This document shows positions 8,775-17,339 of a DNA stretch of 21,142 nucleotides, in pieces (the first letter of the stretch is position 1; every line of letters begins with the position of its first letter). The notes below the pieces were generated by a model. That model did no database searches. It worked only from the letters and a program-made list of their open reading frames with translations, and was not told where the DNA came from. Both the position numbers and the translations under genes were made by a program. Source of the DNA: JANXQE01 sp035651635 (GTDB lineage Bacteria; Verrucomicrobiota; Verrucomicrobiia; Limisphaerales; UBA8199); assembly GCA_035651635.1 (NCBI GenBank), contig DASRFK010000043.1, positions 1 to 21,142 of the forward strand, written 5' to 3'.

Positions 8775-9800
8775 TTACTTGGAGAGTCTCTTTAATTTGA
8801 AAGGGGACACATTGATGAACACCGGCTTGGAGTAGCCCTTGTCACCGGAACTGTCCGTGGCAACCGCGCGCAGCTCAAACAAGCCGGCGGGAGCATTACT
8901 CCAGACCAGCGAATAGGGGGCCGTAGTTGCAGTGCCGAGCAGATGCTGGTTCGCGTAAAAACTCACACTGGCAATGGTATCGCCATCGGTCGGATCCGAG
9001 GCATCCGCGGACAGAGAAATGTTTTGGTGAATCAGAAAGTTCGCTCCATTGGTCGGGCCGGTCAGCGTCACCACCGGAAGGAAGCGAGTGACCGTGACAT
9101 GCACCGGGGCAGAAAGGGCCGAGCGGTCGAGTTGGTCCACGGCGCGGGCAAAGAGACTGAAGTGGCCCGCCGGCGGATTGCTCCAGACCAGCGAATAGGG
9201 GCTGTTCGTGGCGCGCCCCAGGAAGTAGTCGTTCGCATAAAAGCTCACACTGCGCACCGTCACATCCGCATCCGTGACATCGGCCGACAGAGTAATCGAG
9301 GGCGGATTGGTGAAAGCGCTGTTGTTGGTAGGTGCGGTTAAGGTGATCGACGGTGGCAGCAGGTCAAAAGCGTCATCAATGATCTTCACGGCCGCCCAAT
9401 GATGCTCGCCGATACGGTAGTTCGAATTGGTCTCCACGGCCAGGATGACGGTCTTGTTGCCGCGGTTAACCGTATCGAGAATCGGATCCACCTTGATGTC
9501 CGTCGCCAATGATCCGGCGGGAATCGTTATGACGTTGCCGATCGTGGCATAATCCACACCATTCGAGGCCGAACCGGACAGTTGCACATTGACGGCGAGA
9601 TCGGCATCGGTGGAACCGTAACGAATGAGCGTGAATGCGCCGGAACTAGTGCCTTCGAGGGCGGTGGGATCGGGGGCCACGACGACGACCAGGGGCGGAT
9701 TCGTTACGGAGCCCGAGTCTTGTGCTCGTGAAAACGAACTGGTTAATAGCAGGCTCGCTAAAACAGCTAACGGGCCGTGAGAGGGCAGAGACAGCTTCAT
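8775..9800 (-). CDS. Secreted Calx-beta and double Ig-like repeat protein
   Basis: The gene encodes about 341 residues from the ATG at 9800, which starts a signal peptide (MKLSLPSHGPLAVLASLLLT, ending near SFSRAQ). Longer starts upstream would put charged sequence before the signal and are unlikely. The first module (about residues 35-135) is Calx-beta-like: ALEGTSSGAFTLIRYG, SNGVDYATIGNVITIPAGS and RGNKTVILAVE. Two bacterial Ig-like modules (Big_7 type) follow, each with SVSFYAN...LG.AT.(S/A)PYSLVWSN.PAG.F, and differing at few positions in that core. The protein ends in FKLKRLSK with no visible sorting signal or enzyme domain. It is short for such architectures and is probably a surface or matrix-associated binding or adhesion protein. 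The transcript would carry a structured leader about 235-280 nt upstream of the start. Confidence 0.82.
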   Translation of the reverse strand: MKLSLPSHGPLAVLASLLLTSSFSRAQDSGSVTNPPLVVVVAPDPTALEGTSSGAFTLIRYGSTDADLAVNVQLSGSASNGVDYATIGNVITIPAGSLATDIKVDPILDTVNRGNKTVILAVETNSNYRIGEHHWAAVKIIDDAFDLLPPSITLTAPTNNSAFTNPPSITLSADVTDADVTVRSVSFYANDYFLGRATNSPYSLVWSNPPAGHFSLFARAVDQLDRSALSAPVHVTVTRFLPVVTLTGPTNGANFLIHQNISLSADASDPTDGDTIASVSFYANQHLLGTATTAPYSLVWSNAPAGLFELRAVATDSSGDKGYSKPVFINVSPFKLKRLSK

Positions 9801-10035
9801 AGGTTCTTCGATCTTTTGTTTACGACTTTGCTTCTTGGGTTGAGCGCGAGGCTCGCTGTAGTGCCAAGGCAGGAGTCGTGCCAAGCAAAGAATCTGCTTT
9901 GGCAAGACGCGCGCGAACGGGGCAGTGCGCTGCTAGATCAGGAGTTTACGCTGAAAAAGCTGCTCGAATTTGCCGGACTTGAACCCGCCAGCACTCACTT
10001 TCAACCCGACGATGGGTGTAGTCGCCCACCGGGGT

Positions 10036-10081
10036 TGGGCTTTTCCGCCCAGCGAGACGGGTTACCCGGACTTTTAGGCGG
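10036..10081. promoter_or_regulatory. Structured element with two mutually exclusive hairpins
   Basis: TGGGC (10036-10040) can pair with GCCCA (10047-10051) around a 6-nt loop. Alternatively CCGCC (10045-10049) can pair with GGCGG (10077-10081), enclosing the near-perfect palindrome CGGGTTACCCG (10058-10068). The two foldings use the same bases and exclude each other. The element lies upstream of the minus-strand Calx-beta gene and about 180 bp before the plus-strand carboxyltransferase gene. I could not match it to a known riboswitch. It could be a leader switch, a small RNA, or a dispersed repeat. Confidence 0.35.
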
Positions 10082-10233
10082 CTTGGGCAATGAAAAGCCA
10101 TTGTTCGCCAATTTTGGTTGAGTGTCCGTTAAGGCGGGGCGCCAAAACTTGGATTATCCTCCATTCTCGGGCGTTGCTGAGAAAGCAGAAGCACGTAGTC
10201 TGCGTAAAAGAATTGATTTTGGACGAACGATAG

Positions 10234-10247
10234 TTAACTTTTGTTAA
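10234..10247. promoter_or_regulatory. Inverted repeat before the propionate operon (candidate operator)
   Basis: TTAAC and GTTAA flank TTTT, in the AT-rich stretch that ends 9 bp before the ATG of the first gene of the cluster. The position fits an operator overlapping a promoter or start region. I could not define convincing -35 and -10 boxes. The repeat is short, so chance is possible. Confidence 0.25.
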
Positions 10248-10256
10248 TCTGTGAGT

Positions 10257-11765
10257 ATGCACAAAGTAGAATTTAATAACACGGTTTTGCGTGATGGCCA
10301 TCAATCCATGGCCGCCACGCGCATGACGACCAAACAAATGCTGCCGGCAGCGCCGATACTTGACGGCATGGAATTTTACGGTCTCGAGACTTGGGGTGGG
10401 GCGACAATCGACTCCTGTTTGCGGTACCTGGGCGAAAACCCATTCGACCGTTTGCGCGCTCTCAAGAAGGCTGCTCCACGGACGCCGCAACTCATGCTAT
10501 TGCGCGGCCAGAATATCGTCCAGTACACGAGTTTTCCCGACGACATCGTCGAGGCGTTCGTTCACTGCATGTGCGCCAATGGAATGGATATTATCCGGAT
10601 CTTTGACGCGCTCAACGACGTTCGCAACCTGCGCACCGCCATTCAGGCCGTGAAAAAAAACGGCAAACACGCGCGCGGCGAGCTGTGCTACACGATCAGC
10701 CCGGTTCACACCGTGGATAATTTCGTCAAAATGGGGGTCGAGCTTGAAAAGATGGGCTGTGATTCCCTGGGCATTAAAGACATGTCCGGCATTATCCAGC
10801 CGCAGATCGCTTTCCACATGGTAAAGGAACTCAAAACCCGCATCGGGATTCCAATTACGTTGCATACCCATGATACGGCCGGGTTGGGCGCGGCCAGCTA
10901 CCTGGCAGCCATCGAAGCCGGGGTTGATTGTGTCGAAGTGTCGATTGTGCCGTTCGCCAATGGAACCTCCCAGCCGGATACGCAGCGCATGCTGGCGCTG
11001 CTCGAAGGCCACCCACGGTGTCCTCAATTCGACACCCAGAAGCTGGCGGGCTTGCGTGATTACTTCGAAGGCGTTTATAAGGAATTGGCCAGCTTTACCA
11101 GTCCCGCCAACGAGCGGGTCGATAGCGATATTCTGATCTACCAGGTCCCCGGCGGCATGCTCTCGAATTTCCGCAACCAACTCAAAGAACAGGGCATGTC
11201 TGATAAATTTGATGCCGTGTTGAAGGAAATCCCGATTGTGCGCGAAGCGCTCGGTTGGATTCCACTGGTCACGCCCACTTCCCAAATCGTCGGCACCCAG
11301 GCCATGATGAATGTGAAGTTCGGGCGCTGGAAAATGATCTGCCAACCGGCGCAGGACATCGCTTTGGGCAAGTACGGCCGCACCCCCGGTCCGATCGCGC
11401 CGAATGTTCTGGAACAGGTCGAGAAACAAACCGGGAAAAAGCCAGTCACTGAGCGCCCCGCCGATTTGCTCAAGCCCGGTCTCGAAACGTGCCGGAGCCA
11501 ATGCCGGGAAAAGGGCTTGCCCGACGACGAGGAAACAGCGGTGCTGTTTGCAATGTTTCCGCAACAAGTCGAAGCGCTGCTCAAGCCCAAAGCTGCCGCG
11601 ACCGGTCCTGCTACTGCCGCCGCGCTAACCTCGCCCACGCCTGCGACCGCTCCTTCGCCGCCGGTCATCTCCGCGCGTCCGCCCGGTTCCAATGGAGCGG
11701 CGCGGAGCCTGTTTGTGACAGTTAACGGCCGGCGTCACCAGGTCACGGTCGAGACGCTCGATTAG
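10257..11765 (+). CDS. Transcarboxylase 5S-type subunit (pyruvate/oxaloacetate carboxyltransferase)
   Basis: The gene encodes 502 residues, close to the Propionibacterium transcarboxylase 5S subunit (about 505). The ATG at 10257 is preferred over a GTG two codons upstream. The metal-site residues line up with the known 5S enzyme: D13 in LRDGHQS, K174 (the carbamylated lysine) in GIKDMSG, and H203 and H205 in LHTHDT. Other family blocks are WGGATIDSC, MLLRGQN, FDALNDVRN, YTISPVHTV, QIPGGMLSN-like VPGGMLSN and VTPTSQIVGTQA. This subunit moves a carboxyl group from carboxybiotin to pyruvate, giving oxaloacetate, or the reverse. After about residue 445 comes an Ala/Pro-rich linker and a short tail, LFVTVNGRRHQVTVE, but no biotinyl domain. 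It could also be called an oxaloacetate decarboxylase alpha chain without its carrier. The absence of pump subunits and the presence of 12S and carrier genes downstream favour transcarboxylase. Confidence 0.9.
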   Translation: MHKVEFNNTVLRDGHQSMAATRMTTKQMLPAAPILDGMEFYGLETWGGATIDSCLRYLGENPFDRLRALKKAAPRTPQLMLLRGQNIVQYTSFPDDIVEAFVHCMCANGMDIIRIFDALNDVRNLRTAIQAVKKNGKHARGELCYTISPVHTVDNFVKMGVELEKMGCDSLGIKDMSGIIQPQIAFHMVKELKTRIGIPITLHTHDTAGLGAASYLAAIEAGVDCVEVSIVPFANGTSQPDTQRMLALLEGHPRCPQFDTQKLAGLRDYFEGVYKELASFTSPANERVDSDILIYQVPGGMLSNFRNQLKEQGMSDKFDAVLKEIPIVREALGWIPLVTPTSQIVGTQAMMNVKFGRWKMICQPAQDIALGKYGRTPGPIAPNVLEQVEKQTGKKPVTERPADLLKPGLETCRSQCREKGLPDDEETAVLFAMFPQQVEALLKPKAAATGPATAAALTSPTPATAPSPPVISARPPGSNGAARSLFVTVNGRRHQVTVETLD

Positions 11766-11851
11766 ACAAGACAAGCCGGCACGCCCGCTCTTATCCTAAG
11801 CTTTACTAAAGGGATTTATGAGTTCACATGGTCCACAGCCCGCCCAGGCGG

Positions 11852-11879
11852 GAAATCCGAAGGTCGAAATCCGAAATCC
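11852..11879. repeat. Heptamer tandem repeat (GAAATCC-type), four units
   Basis: Four consecutive 7-bp units, GAAATCC, GAAGGTC, GAAATCC and GAAATCC, lie between the 5S gene and the conserved start of mutA. From memory, runs of this kind occur as dispersed intergenic repeats in Verrucomicrobia. If the ATG at 11818 were used it would be translated as part of an unusual N-terminal extension. Confidence 0.7.
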
Positions 11880-11898
11880 GCATGAGCCGATAACCAGG

Positions 11899-14025
11899 AT
11901 GAAACTGTTAACTGAATTTCCCGGCGTGACCTACGACGACTGGCGCAAGTTGGTCGAGGCCGAGCTGAAAGGGGCGCCGTTCGACAAGAAAATGTTCGCC
12001 ACCGCCGCCGAAGGCATCCGCCTGCAGCCGATTTACCGGCGGGAAGATGTGGCGGGCCTGAAACACGTGAACTCGTTTCCGGGTTTCGCGCCTTTCGTTC
12101 GGGGCTCGCAGGCGGCCGGTTATGTTCAGCAACCCTGGAGTGTTTCGCAGGAAATTGCCTTCGCCAGCGCGCGCGAGTTCAACCACGCCGCCCGCAATTC
12201 CATCGGACGCGGACTTGCCGCATTGAATATGGTGCTGGACCAGGCAACCCGTGACGGACACGACCCGGATTGGGCTTCGCCCGAGCAGGTCGGTTTTGGT
12301 GGTTTATCGATCGCCAGCCTGGACGACCTAGACCAGGCCCTCGATGGAATCGATCTCGAAAGCACCTCTTTGTTCATCCGGTCGGGAGCCTCAGCGATGC
12401 CTTTCGCAGCCCTGCTGGTAGCCCTGGCGCGCAAGCGCAAGAAGACGCCCACCGCCCTTCGAGGTTGCATCGAAATGGATCCGCTGGGCGTCCTGGCCCA
12501 CCAGGGCAAGCTCCCACAATCCATCGACGGCGCTTATCGCGAAATGGCCGTGTTGACGCGGTGGGCCATCGAACATGCGCCGCATCTGCAAACCATTTGC
12601 GTTCACTCACGTGCCTGGCACGAATCGGGTGCCAACGCCGTCCAGGAGCTGGCTTTTACGCTGGCAACCGGCGTCGAATATTTGCGCGCTGCCGGTCGGC
12701 GCGACCTGGACGTGGACCAGGTCGCTCCCCGCATGCGCTTTGCGGTCACGGTGGGTGTCAATTTTTTCATGGAAATCGCCAAGCTCCGCGCCTTGCGCAT
12801 GCTTTGGTCCCGGGTGATCGGCACCCTGGGGGGCAAGGAGGTTTCCAAGGCGATGGCCCTGCACGTGCGCACGTCGCAATGGAACAAAACCGTTTATGAT
12901 CCTTACAACAATATGTTGCGTGCCACCGTCGAAGCGTTTGCCGGCGTTCTGGGCGGCTGCGACAGCATGCAGGTCGGGGCCTTCGACGAGGTGATCCGCC
13001 GGCCGGACGATTTCAGCCGGCGCATCGCGCGCAACACCCAATTGGTTTTGCAGAAGGAATGCCATCTCGATAACGTGATCGATCCCGCGGGCGGTTCCTG
13101 GTACGTCGAGTGCCTCACGGCCGAGCTCGCGCAACGGGCCTGGGGTCTTTTTCAGGAGGTGGAGAAATCCGGAGGCATGGAGGCGGCGATGCGGGCTGAG
13201 TTTCCACAGAAGGCTGTCGGCGCGGCTGCGGCCGAGAAGATTAAAGGCGTCGACCGCCGTCGTGACTCGGTCATCGGCGTAAACCAATATGCGAATCCGA
13301 GGGAAACGCCCCTCAATCACCAGCCGGAGGATGCCCGCGCCTTCCACAAGCGCCGCGTGCAACAAGTCGCTTCGCACCGCACCGGGCTGGAAGAAGACCA
13401 GAGTGAAATCGTCCTGGAAAAGCTGGCCAAAGTGGTGGAAGCCAAAAGCGGTGATCTGTTTGAAGCCTGCGTCCAGGCCGTGAGCGCCGGGGCGACCCTG
13501 GGTGAAATCACGCGGGCTGTGCGGATCAATGACAGCCCCAGTGCTCCAATTACGCCGGTCTGCGTGACACGCGTCGCGGCGAATCTGGAAAAACTCCGCG
13601 CGGCCACCGATCGCTATGTCAGCGCTGGTCACGAGCGGCCCGGAGTCTTTTTGCTCAACATGGGCCCGCTGAAGGAACACAAAGCGCGCGCCGATTTCTC
13701 ACGCGGTTTCATGAGTGTGGGCGGATACGACGTTGTCTCGCCTCCCGGTTTTAAAAGCGTCGAGGAGGCCGTGGATGGGTTCGTTAAATCCGAGGCGCAA
13801 ATTGCGGTCATCTGTTCGACCGATGACAATTATCCAACGCTTGTCCCAAGCCTGGTGACGGGCATTCGCGCGCGGCGCCCTGATGCCTTGGTGATCCTGG
13901 CCGGTTACCCGCCGGACCAGATCGAGGCCCATAAAAAATCCGGCATCGACGAGTTCATTCACATTCGGGCGGATGCCAAAGAACTGCTCACCTCGCTTCA
14001 CCAAAGATTGGGTATCGCAATATGA
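11899..14025 (+). CDS. mutA: Methylmalonyl-CoA mutase, small (beta) subunit
   Basis: From the ATG at 11899 the protein has 708 residues and begins MKLLTEFPGVTYDDWRKLVE, which matches the usual MutA N-terminus. An ATG at 11818 is in frame with a purine-rich GGGA nearby, but would add 27 residues encoded partly by a heptamer repeat. The chain follows the mutase TIM-barrel plan (RLQPIYRREDV, VNFFMEIAKLRALRMLW, RIARNTQLVLQKE, DPAGGSWYVE) and ends in a B12-type Rossmann domain. The cobalt-ligating DxHxxG motif is degenerate: LKEHKAR near residue 594, with the Asp and Gly missing. This is normal for the small subunit, which is thought to be structural and not catalytic. The stop overlaps the mutB start (ATGA, 4 nt), so the two subunits are translationally coupled. 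Together they form the heterodimer that interconverts succinyl-CoA and (R)-methylmalonyl-CoA. Confidence 0.94.
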   Translation: MKLLTEFPGVTYDDWRKLVEAELKGAPFDKKMFATAAEGIRLQPIYRREDVAGLKHVNSFPGFAPFVRGSQAAGYVQQPWSVSQEIAFASAREFNHAARNSIGRGLAALNMVLDQATRDGHDPDWASPEQVGFGGLSIASLDDLDQALDGIDLESTSLFIRSGASAMPFAALLVALARKRKKTPTALRGCIEMDPLGVLAHQGKLPQSIDGAYREMAVLTRWAIEHAPHLQTICVHSRAWHESGANAVQELAFTLATGVEYLRAAGRRDLDVDQVAPRMRFAVTVGVNFFMEIAKLRALRMLWSRVIGTLGGKEVSKAMALHVRTSQWNKTVYDPYNNMLRATVEAFAGVLGGCDSMQVGAFDEVIRRPDDFSRRIARNTQLVLQKECHLDNVIDPAGGSWYVECLTAELAQRAWGLFQEVEKSGGMEAAMRAEFPQKAVGAAAAEKIKGVDRRRDSVIGVNQYANPRETPLNHQPEDARAFHKRRVQQVASHRTGLEEDQSEIVLEKLAKVVEAKSGDLFEACVQAVSAGATLGEITRAVRINDSPSAPITPVCVTRVAANLEKLRAATDRYVSAGHERPGVFLLNMGPLKEHKARADFSRGFMSVGGYDVVSPPGFKSVEEAVDGFVKSEAQIAVICSTDDNYPTLVPSLVTGIRARRPDALVILAGYPPDQIEAHKKSGIDEFIHIRADAKELLTSLHQRLGIAI

Positions 14026-16202
14026 AGACCTTCCCTGATTTTACCCAAGTCCCGTTCGAGGCCAATCCGGCGCCCGAGATCGGGTTCGAACAATGGCGCA
14101 TCCGCTTCGAGGAACAAACCGGCAAATCCCTGGAAGAGATGGTCTGCAAAACTCTCGAACAGATCGACCTGCAACCGCTCTATACGGCCGACGACCTGAA
14201 GGAGTGCGAGCACCTGGACACCTTGCCAGGCTTGCCGCCGTTTTTGCGCGGACCGTACGGCTCGATGTATGTCAGCCGGCCCTGGACGGTGCGCCAATAT
14301 GCCGGCTTTTCCACCGCTGAGGAAAGCAACGCCTTTTACCGGCGCAACATTGCCGCCGGCCAGCAGGGATTGTCCGTCGCGTTCGATCTGCCCACGCACC
14401 GCGGCTATGATTCGGATCATCCACGGGCCTTCGCCGATGTCGGCAAAGCCGGCGTGGCCGTCGATTCGGTGCAGGATATGAAGGTGCTGTTCGACCGCAT
14501 TCCGCTGGACCGGATCTCCGTGTCCATGACTATGAACGGGGCGGTTTTGCCCGTCCTGGCTTTTTACATAGTCGCCGCGGAGGAACAGGGTGTGAAGCTG
14601 GAACAATTGTCCGGCACGATCCAGAATGACATTCTCAAAGAGTACATGGTCCGCAACACCTATATTTATCCTCCGTCACCTTCGATGCGGATTATCGCGG
14701 ACATTTTCTCCTTCACATCGAAGAGCATGCCGAAATTCAACTCGATCTCCATTTCCGGTTATCACATGCAGGAGGCGGGCGCGCCGGCCGATTTGGAGAT
14801 GGCCTATACCCTGGCCGACGGGTTGGAATACGTGCGCACGGGGATCAAAGCGGGCATCGATATCCACGCGTTTGCTCCACGGCTCTCGTTCTTTTGGGCC
14901 CAAGGCAAAAACTTTTTCATGGAGATCGCCAAAATGCGCGCCGCCCGCGCGCTCTGGGCTAAGCTGATCAAACAATTTAATCCGAAGAATCCGAAATCGA
15001 TGGCCCTGCGGACTCACTCGCAGACTTCGGGCTGGTCGTTGACCGAGCAGGACCCATTCAATAATGTCGTCCGCACCTGTCTCGAAGCCATGGCGGCCGC
15101 ATTGGGCCACACGCAATCGTTGCACACCAATTCACTGGATGAGGCGATTGCCTTGCCCACAGATTTTTCGGCGCGGATTGCGCGCAACACGCAGTTGTTT
15201 CTGCAGGAAGAAACCGGTATTTGCAAAGTAATCGACCCGTGGGCCGGCTCGTTCTTTGTCGAAGCGCTTACTCAAGCGATCCTGCAGCGGGCCTGGACCC
15301 ACCTCCAGGAGGTCGAATCGCTGGGCGGTATGGCCAAGGCCATCGAGACCGGTCTGCCCAAACTGCGCATCGAGGAGGCCGCCGCCCGCCGCCAGGCGCA
15401 GATCGATTCCGGCAAGGAATCGATCATCGGGGTCAACCTGTTCCGCCTGGAAAAAGCCGAGCAATTGGAAGTGCGCGAGGTCGACAACACCGCCGTGCGC
15501 GACGCGCAAATCAAAAATCTACATCAATTGAAGGCCGGTCGCGACAGCGCCAAAGTGCAGATTGCCCTCGAGTCACTCACTCGGGCCGCGCAAAGCGGCT
15601 CCGGCAATTTATTGGCGCTGGCGGTCGAGGCCGGTCGTGCGCGCGCCACTCTAGGCGAAATCTCCTTCGCACTGGAAAAGGTTTTTAACCGACATAAAGC
15701 CGTGATTCGTTCAATCTCGGGAGTGTATCAGTCTGAGTTCGGGCAAAACCCGCAAATCGAGCAGGTGCGCCAACTCACTGACAGATTCGCGGAGCGCCAT
15801 GGCCGGCGACCGCGAATTTTGATCGCCAAAATGGGCCAAGACGGACATGACCGCGGGGCCAAGGTCGTGGCCACCGCGTATGCCGATCTCGGTTTCGACG
15901 TCGATATTGGCCCATTGTTCCAGCAGCCGGACGAAGCGGCGCGCATGGCCTCCGAGAACGACGTGCACGTCGTCGGGATTAGCTCACTGGCGGGCGGCCA
16001 CAAGACCTTGCTCGTGCAATTAGTTGGCGAACTTAAAAAAATCGGCCGCGAGGACATTATGATCGTTGTGGGCGGCGTCATTCCGCCACAGGATTATGAA
16101 TTCCTCAAACAAAACGGGGCCGATGCCGTATTTGGACCGGGCACCTTTATTCCCGATGCCGCGCGCGAGATCCTCACGCAGTTGGACCGGCGGTCGGACT
16201 AA
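14022..16202 (+). CDS. mutB: Methylmalonyl-CoA mutase, large (alpha, catalytic) subunit
   Basis: The protein has 726 residues, the standard length of MutB. Catalytic-barrel landmarks include AFDLPTHRGYDSDHP, TIQNDILKEYMVRNTYI, PSPSMRII and ISGYHMQEAGA. The C-terminal cobalamin domain carries an intact DxHxxG motif (DGHDRG), with the cobalt-ligating H609, equivalent by alignment to the His near 610 of the Propionibacterium enzyme. It is followed by ISSLAGGHKTL and VVGGVIPPQDY, also typical. It needs adenosylcobalamin and carries out the radical rearrangement between succinyl-CoA and (R)-methylmalonyl-CoA in the cytoplasm. Its ATG lies inside the mutA stop (ATGA). It is followed after 77 bp by the gene for its protector GTPase. 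No unusual features are seen, and the identification is secure. Confidence 0.97.
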   Translation: MKTFPDFTQVPFEANPAPEIGFEQWRIRFEEQTGKSLEEMVCKTLEQIDLQPLYTADDLKECEHLDTLPGLPPFLRGPYGSMYVSRPWTVRQYAGFSTAEESNAFYRRNIAAGQQGLSVAFDLPTHRGYDSDHPRAFADVGKAGVAVDSVQDMKVLFDRIPLDRISVSMTMNGAVLPVLAFYIVAAEEQGVKLEQLSGTIQNDILKEYMVRNTYIYPPSPSMRIIADIFSFTSKSMPKFNSISISGYHMQEAGAPADLEMAYTLADGLEYVRTGIKAGIDIHAFAPRLSFFWAQGKNFFMEIAKMRAARALWAKLIKQFNPKNPKSMALRTHSQTSGWSLTEQDPFNNVVRTCLEAMAAALGHTQSLHTNSLDEAIALPTDFSARIARNTQLFLQEETGICKVIDPWAGSFFVEALTQAILQRAWTHLQEVESLGGMAKAIETGLPKLRIEEAAARRQAQIDSGKESIIGVNLFRLEKAEQLEVREVDNTAVRDAQIKNLHQLKAGRDSAKVQIALESLTRAAQSGSGNLLALAVEAGRARATLGEISFALEKVFNRHKAVIRSISGVYQSEFGQNPQIEQVRQLTDRFAERHGRRPRILIAKMGQDGHDRGAKVVATAYADLGFDVDIGPLFQQPDEAARMASENDVHVVGISSLAGGHKTLLVQLVGELKKIGREDIMIVVGGVIPPQDYEFLKQNGADAVFGPGTFIPDAAREILTQLDRRSD

Positions 16203-16279
16203 GAGCCGCAATGCAGGCATTCGCCTCATCCGGATGGGCAGTTTACTTTGGGCCGTTATTTGGCACGGAAGATGACTTC

Positions 16280-17314
16280 ATGAACCAGGTTGGGAACAAC
16301 CCGAGCGACGAGGCGAACAAGCCGCGGCGCCGCGCCCTGAGCCCGACGGACTATGTGGCGGGTGTCCTGGCCGGCGATCGCGGGATCCTGGCGCGTGCCA
16401 TTACGCTGGTGGAGAGCACTTCCGCCCTCCATGAAGCACAGGCCCAGGAGGTGCTGCAACGGTTGCTTCCGCACACGGGCCGATCCCAGCGCATCGGCAT
16501 TACGGGCGTGCCGGGCGTCGGCAAAAGCACCTTTATCGAGCGGTTTGGTTGTTTCCTAACCGCGCAAGGCCGAAAAGTTGCCGTCCTCACCATCGATCCC
16601 ACCAGCAAGCGCTCCGGTGGCAGCATCCTCGGCGATAAAACCCGTATGGAAAAGCTCAGCCGCGAGGCGAATGCTTTTATCCGTCCTTCACCCGCCGGCG
16701 ATAGTTTGGGCGGCGTTGCCCGGCGCACCCGCGAAACCCTTTTGCTTTGTGAAGCAGCCGGGTTCGATACTGTCCTCGTCGAAACGGTTGGGGTCGGCCA
16801 GTCGGAAACGACATTGCGGTCGATGGTGGATTTCTTTCTGCTTTTGCTGTTGCCGGGTGCTGGCGACGAGTTGCAAGGGATAAAAAAAGGTATCATTGAA
16901 ATGGCCGATGCCGTCCTGGTCAATAAGGCGGACGGCGATAACCGGTTACGCGCGGAGCAGGCGCTGGCCGAGCAGAGAAATGCGTTGCATTGCCTCCAGG
17001 CAGCGACTCCGGGTTGGACGACTGAGGTTGGCCTTTGCTCGGGCCTCACGGGAGAAGGCATTCCCGAGACCTGGCAGCTCATTTTGCGCTTTTATTCTCA
17101 GCTCGAACCGGCCGGAGTGATCAGCAAGCGTCGCCAACAACAATCGCTGGAGTGGCTGTCGAGTCTCGTCCAGGACGAGTTGCTGCGCCGCTTTTATCGC
17201 GCACCCAAAGTTAAAGAACGCCTGGTCGCGCTGCAGCAGCAGGTTCTGCTCGGCCAGACCACGCCGGTCCGCGCCGCCCGTGAATTGCTCGAAGCTTTCG
17301 GCCTTTTTACCTGA
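16280..17314 (+). CDS. meaB: MeaB/ArgK-type G-protein chaperone of methylmalonyl-CoA mutase
   Basis: From the ATG at 16280 the protein has 344 residues, near the usual 330. The start is preceded by GGAAG at a fair distance. An ATG at 16211 would add 23 residues with no family resemblance. GTPase motifs are all present: Walker A GVPGVGKST, the DPTSKRSGGSILGDKTRM block, the switch/Walker B region ETVGVGQSE, and the base-specificity motif NKADGDN. This family, including human MMAA, binds methylmalonyl-CoA mutase, gates loading of adenosylcobalamin and protects or reactivates the enzyme at the cost of GTP. Placement directly behind mutAB supports that role. The old ArgK name (arginine transport kinase) is historical and should not be used here. 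Confidence 0.94.
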   Translation: MNQVGNNPSDEANKPRRRALSPTDYVAGVLAGDRGILARAITLVESTSALHEAQAQEVLQRLLPHTGRSQRIGITGVPGVGKSTFIERFGCFLTAQGRKVAVLTIDPTSKRSGGSILGDKTRMEKLSREANAFIRPSPAGDSLGGVARRTRETLLLCEAAGFDTVLVETVGVGQSETTLRSMVDFFLLLLLPGAGDELQGIKKGIIEMADAVLVNKADGDNRLRAEQALAEQRNALHCLQAATPGWTTEVGLCSGLTGEGIPETWQLILRFYSQLEPAGVISKRRQQQSLEWLSSLVQDELLRRFYRAPKVKERLVALQQQVLLGQTTPVRAARELLEAFGLFT

Positions 17315-17329
17315 ATCTCAATTTAACCT

Positions 17330-17334
17330 GAGGA
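17330..17334 (+). promoter_or_regulatory. Shine-Dalgarno sequence of the epimerase gene
   Basis: GAGGA lies 5 nt before the ATG at 17340 and fixes the start of the epimerase. It is one of only two clear ribosome binding sites seen in this cluster. Confidence 0.7.
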
Positions 17335-17339
17335 AAACC

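Noticed and set aside
9972..9988. tRNA T-arm-like sequence on the minus strand (loop TTCAAGT with a 5-bp stem)
   Set aside because: One of the five stem pairs is a G-G mismatch, and no matching acceptor stem, anticodon arm or D-arm can be found upstream. It is taken as chance, though a tRNA scan would settle it.
9777..10121. Plus-strand open frame of 114 codons
   Set aside because: It overlaps the start of the Calx-beta gene on the other strand and runs through the structured element. Its product is low in recognisable pattern and has no good start.
11818..14025. Missing DxHxxG cobalt-binding motif in MutA as a sign of an inactive or broken gene
   Set aside because: Degeneration of this motif is normal in the small subunit of heterodimeric mutases; the intact motif is in MutB.
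16211..16279. Longer MeaB start at ATG 16211
   Set aside because: The extra 23 residues do not resemble the family, and the ATG at 16280 gives the expected length and has a better ribosome binding context.
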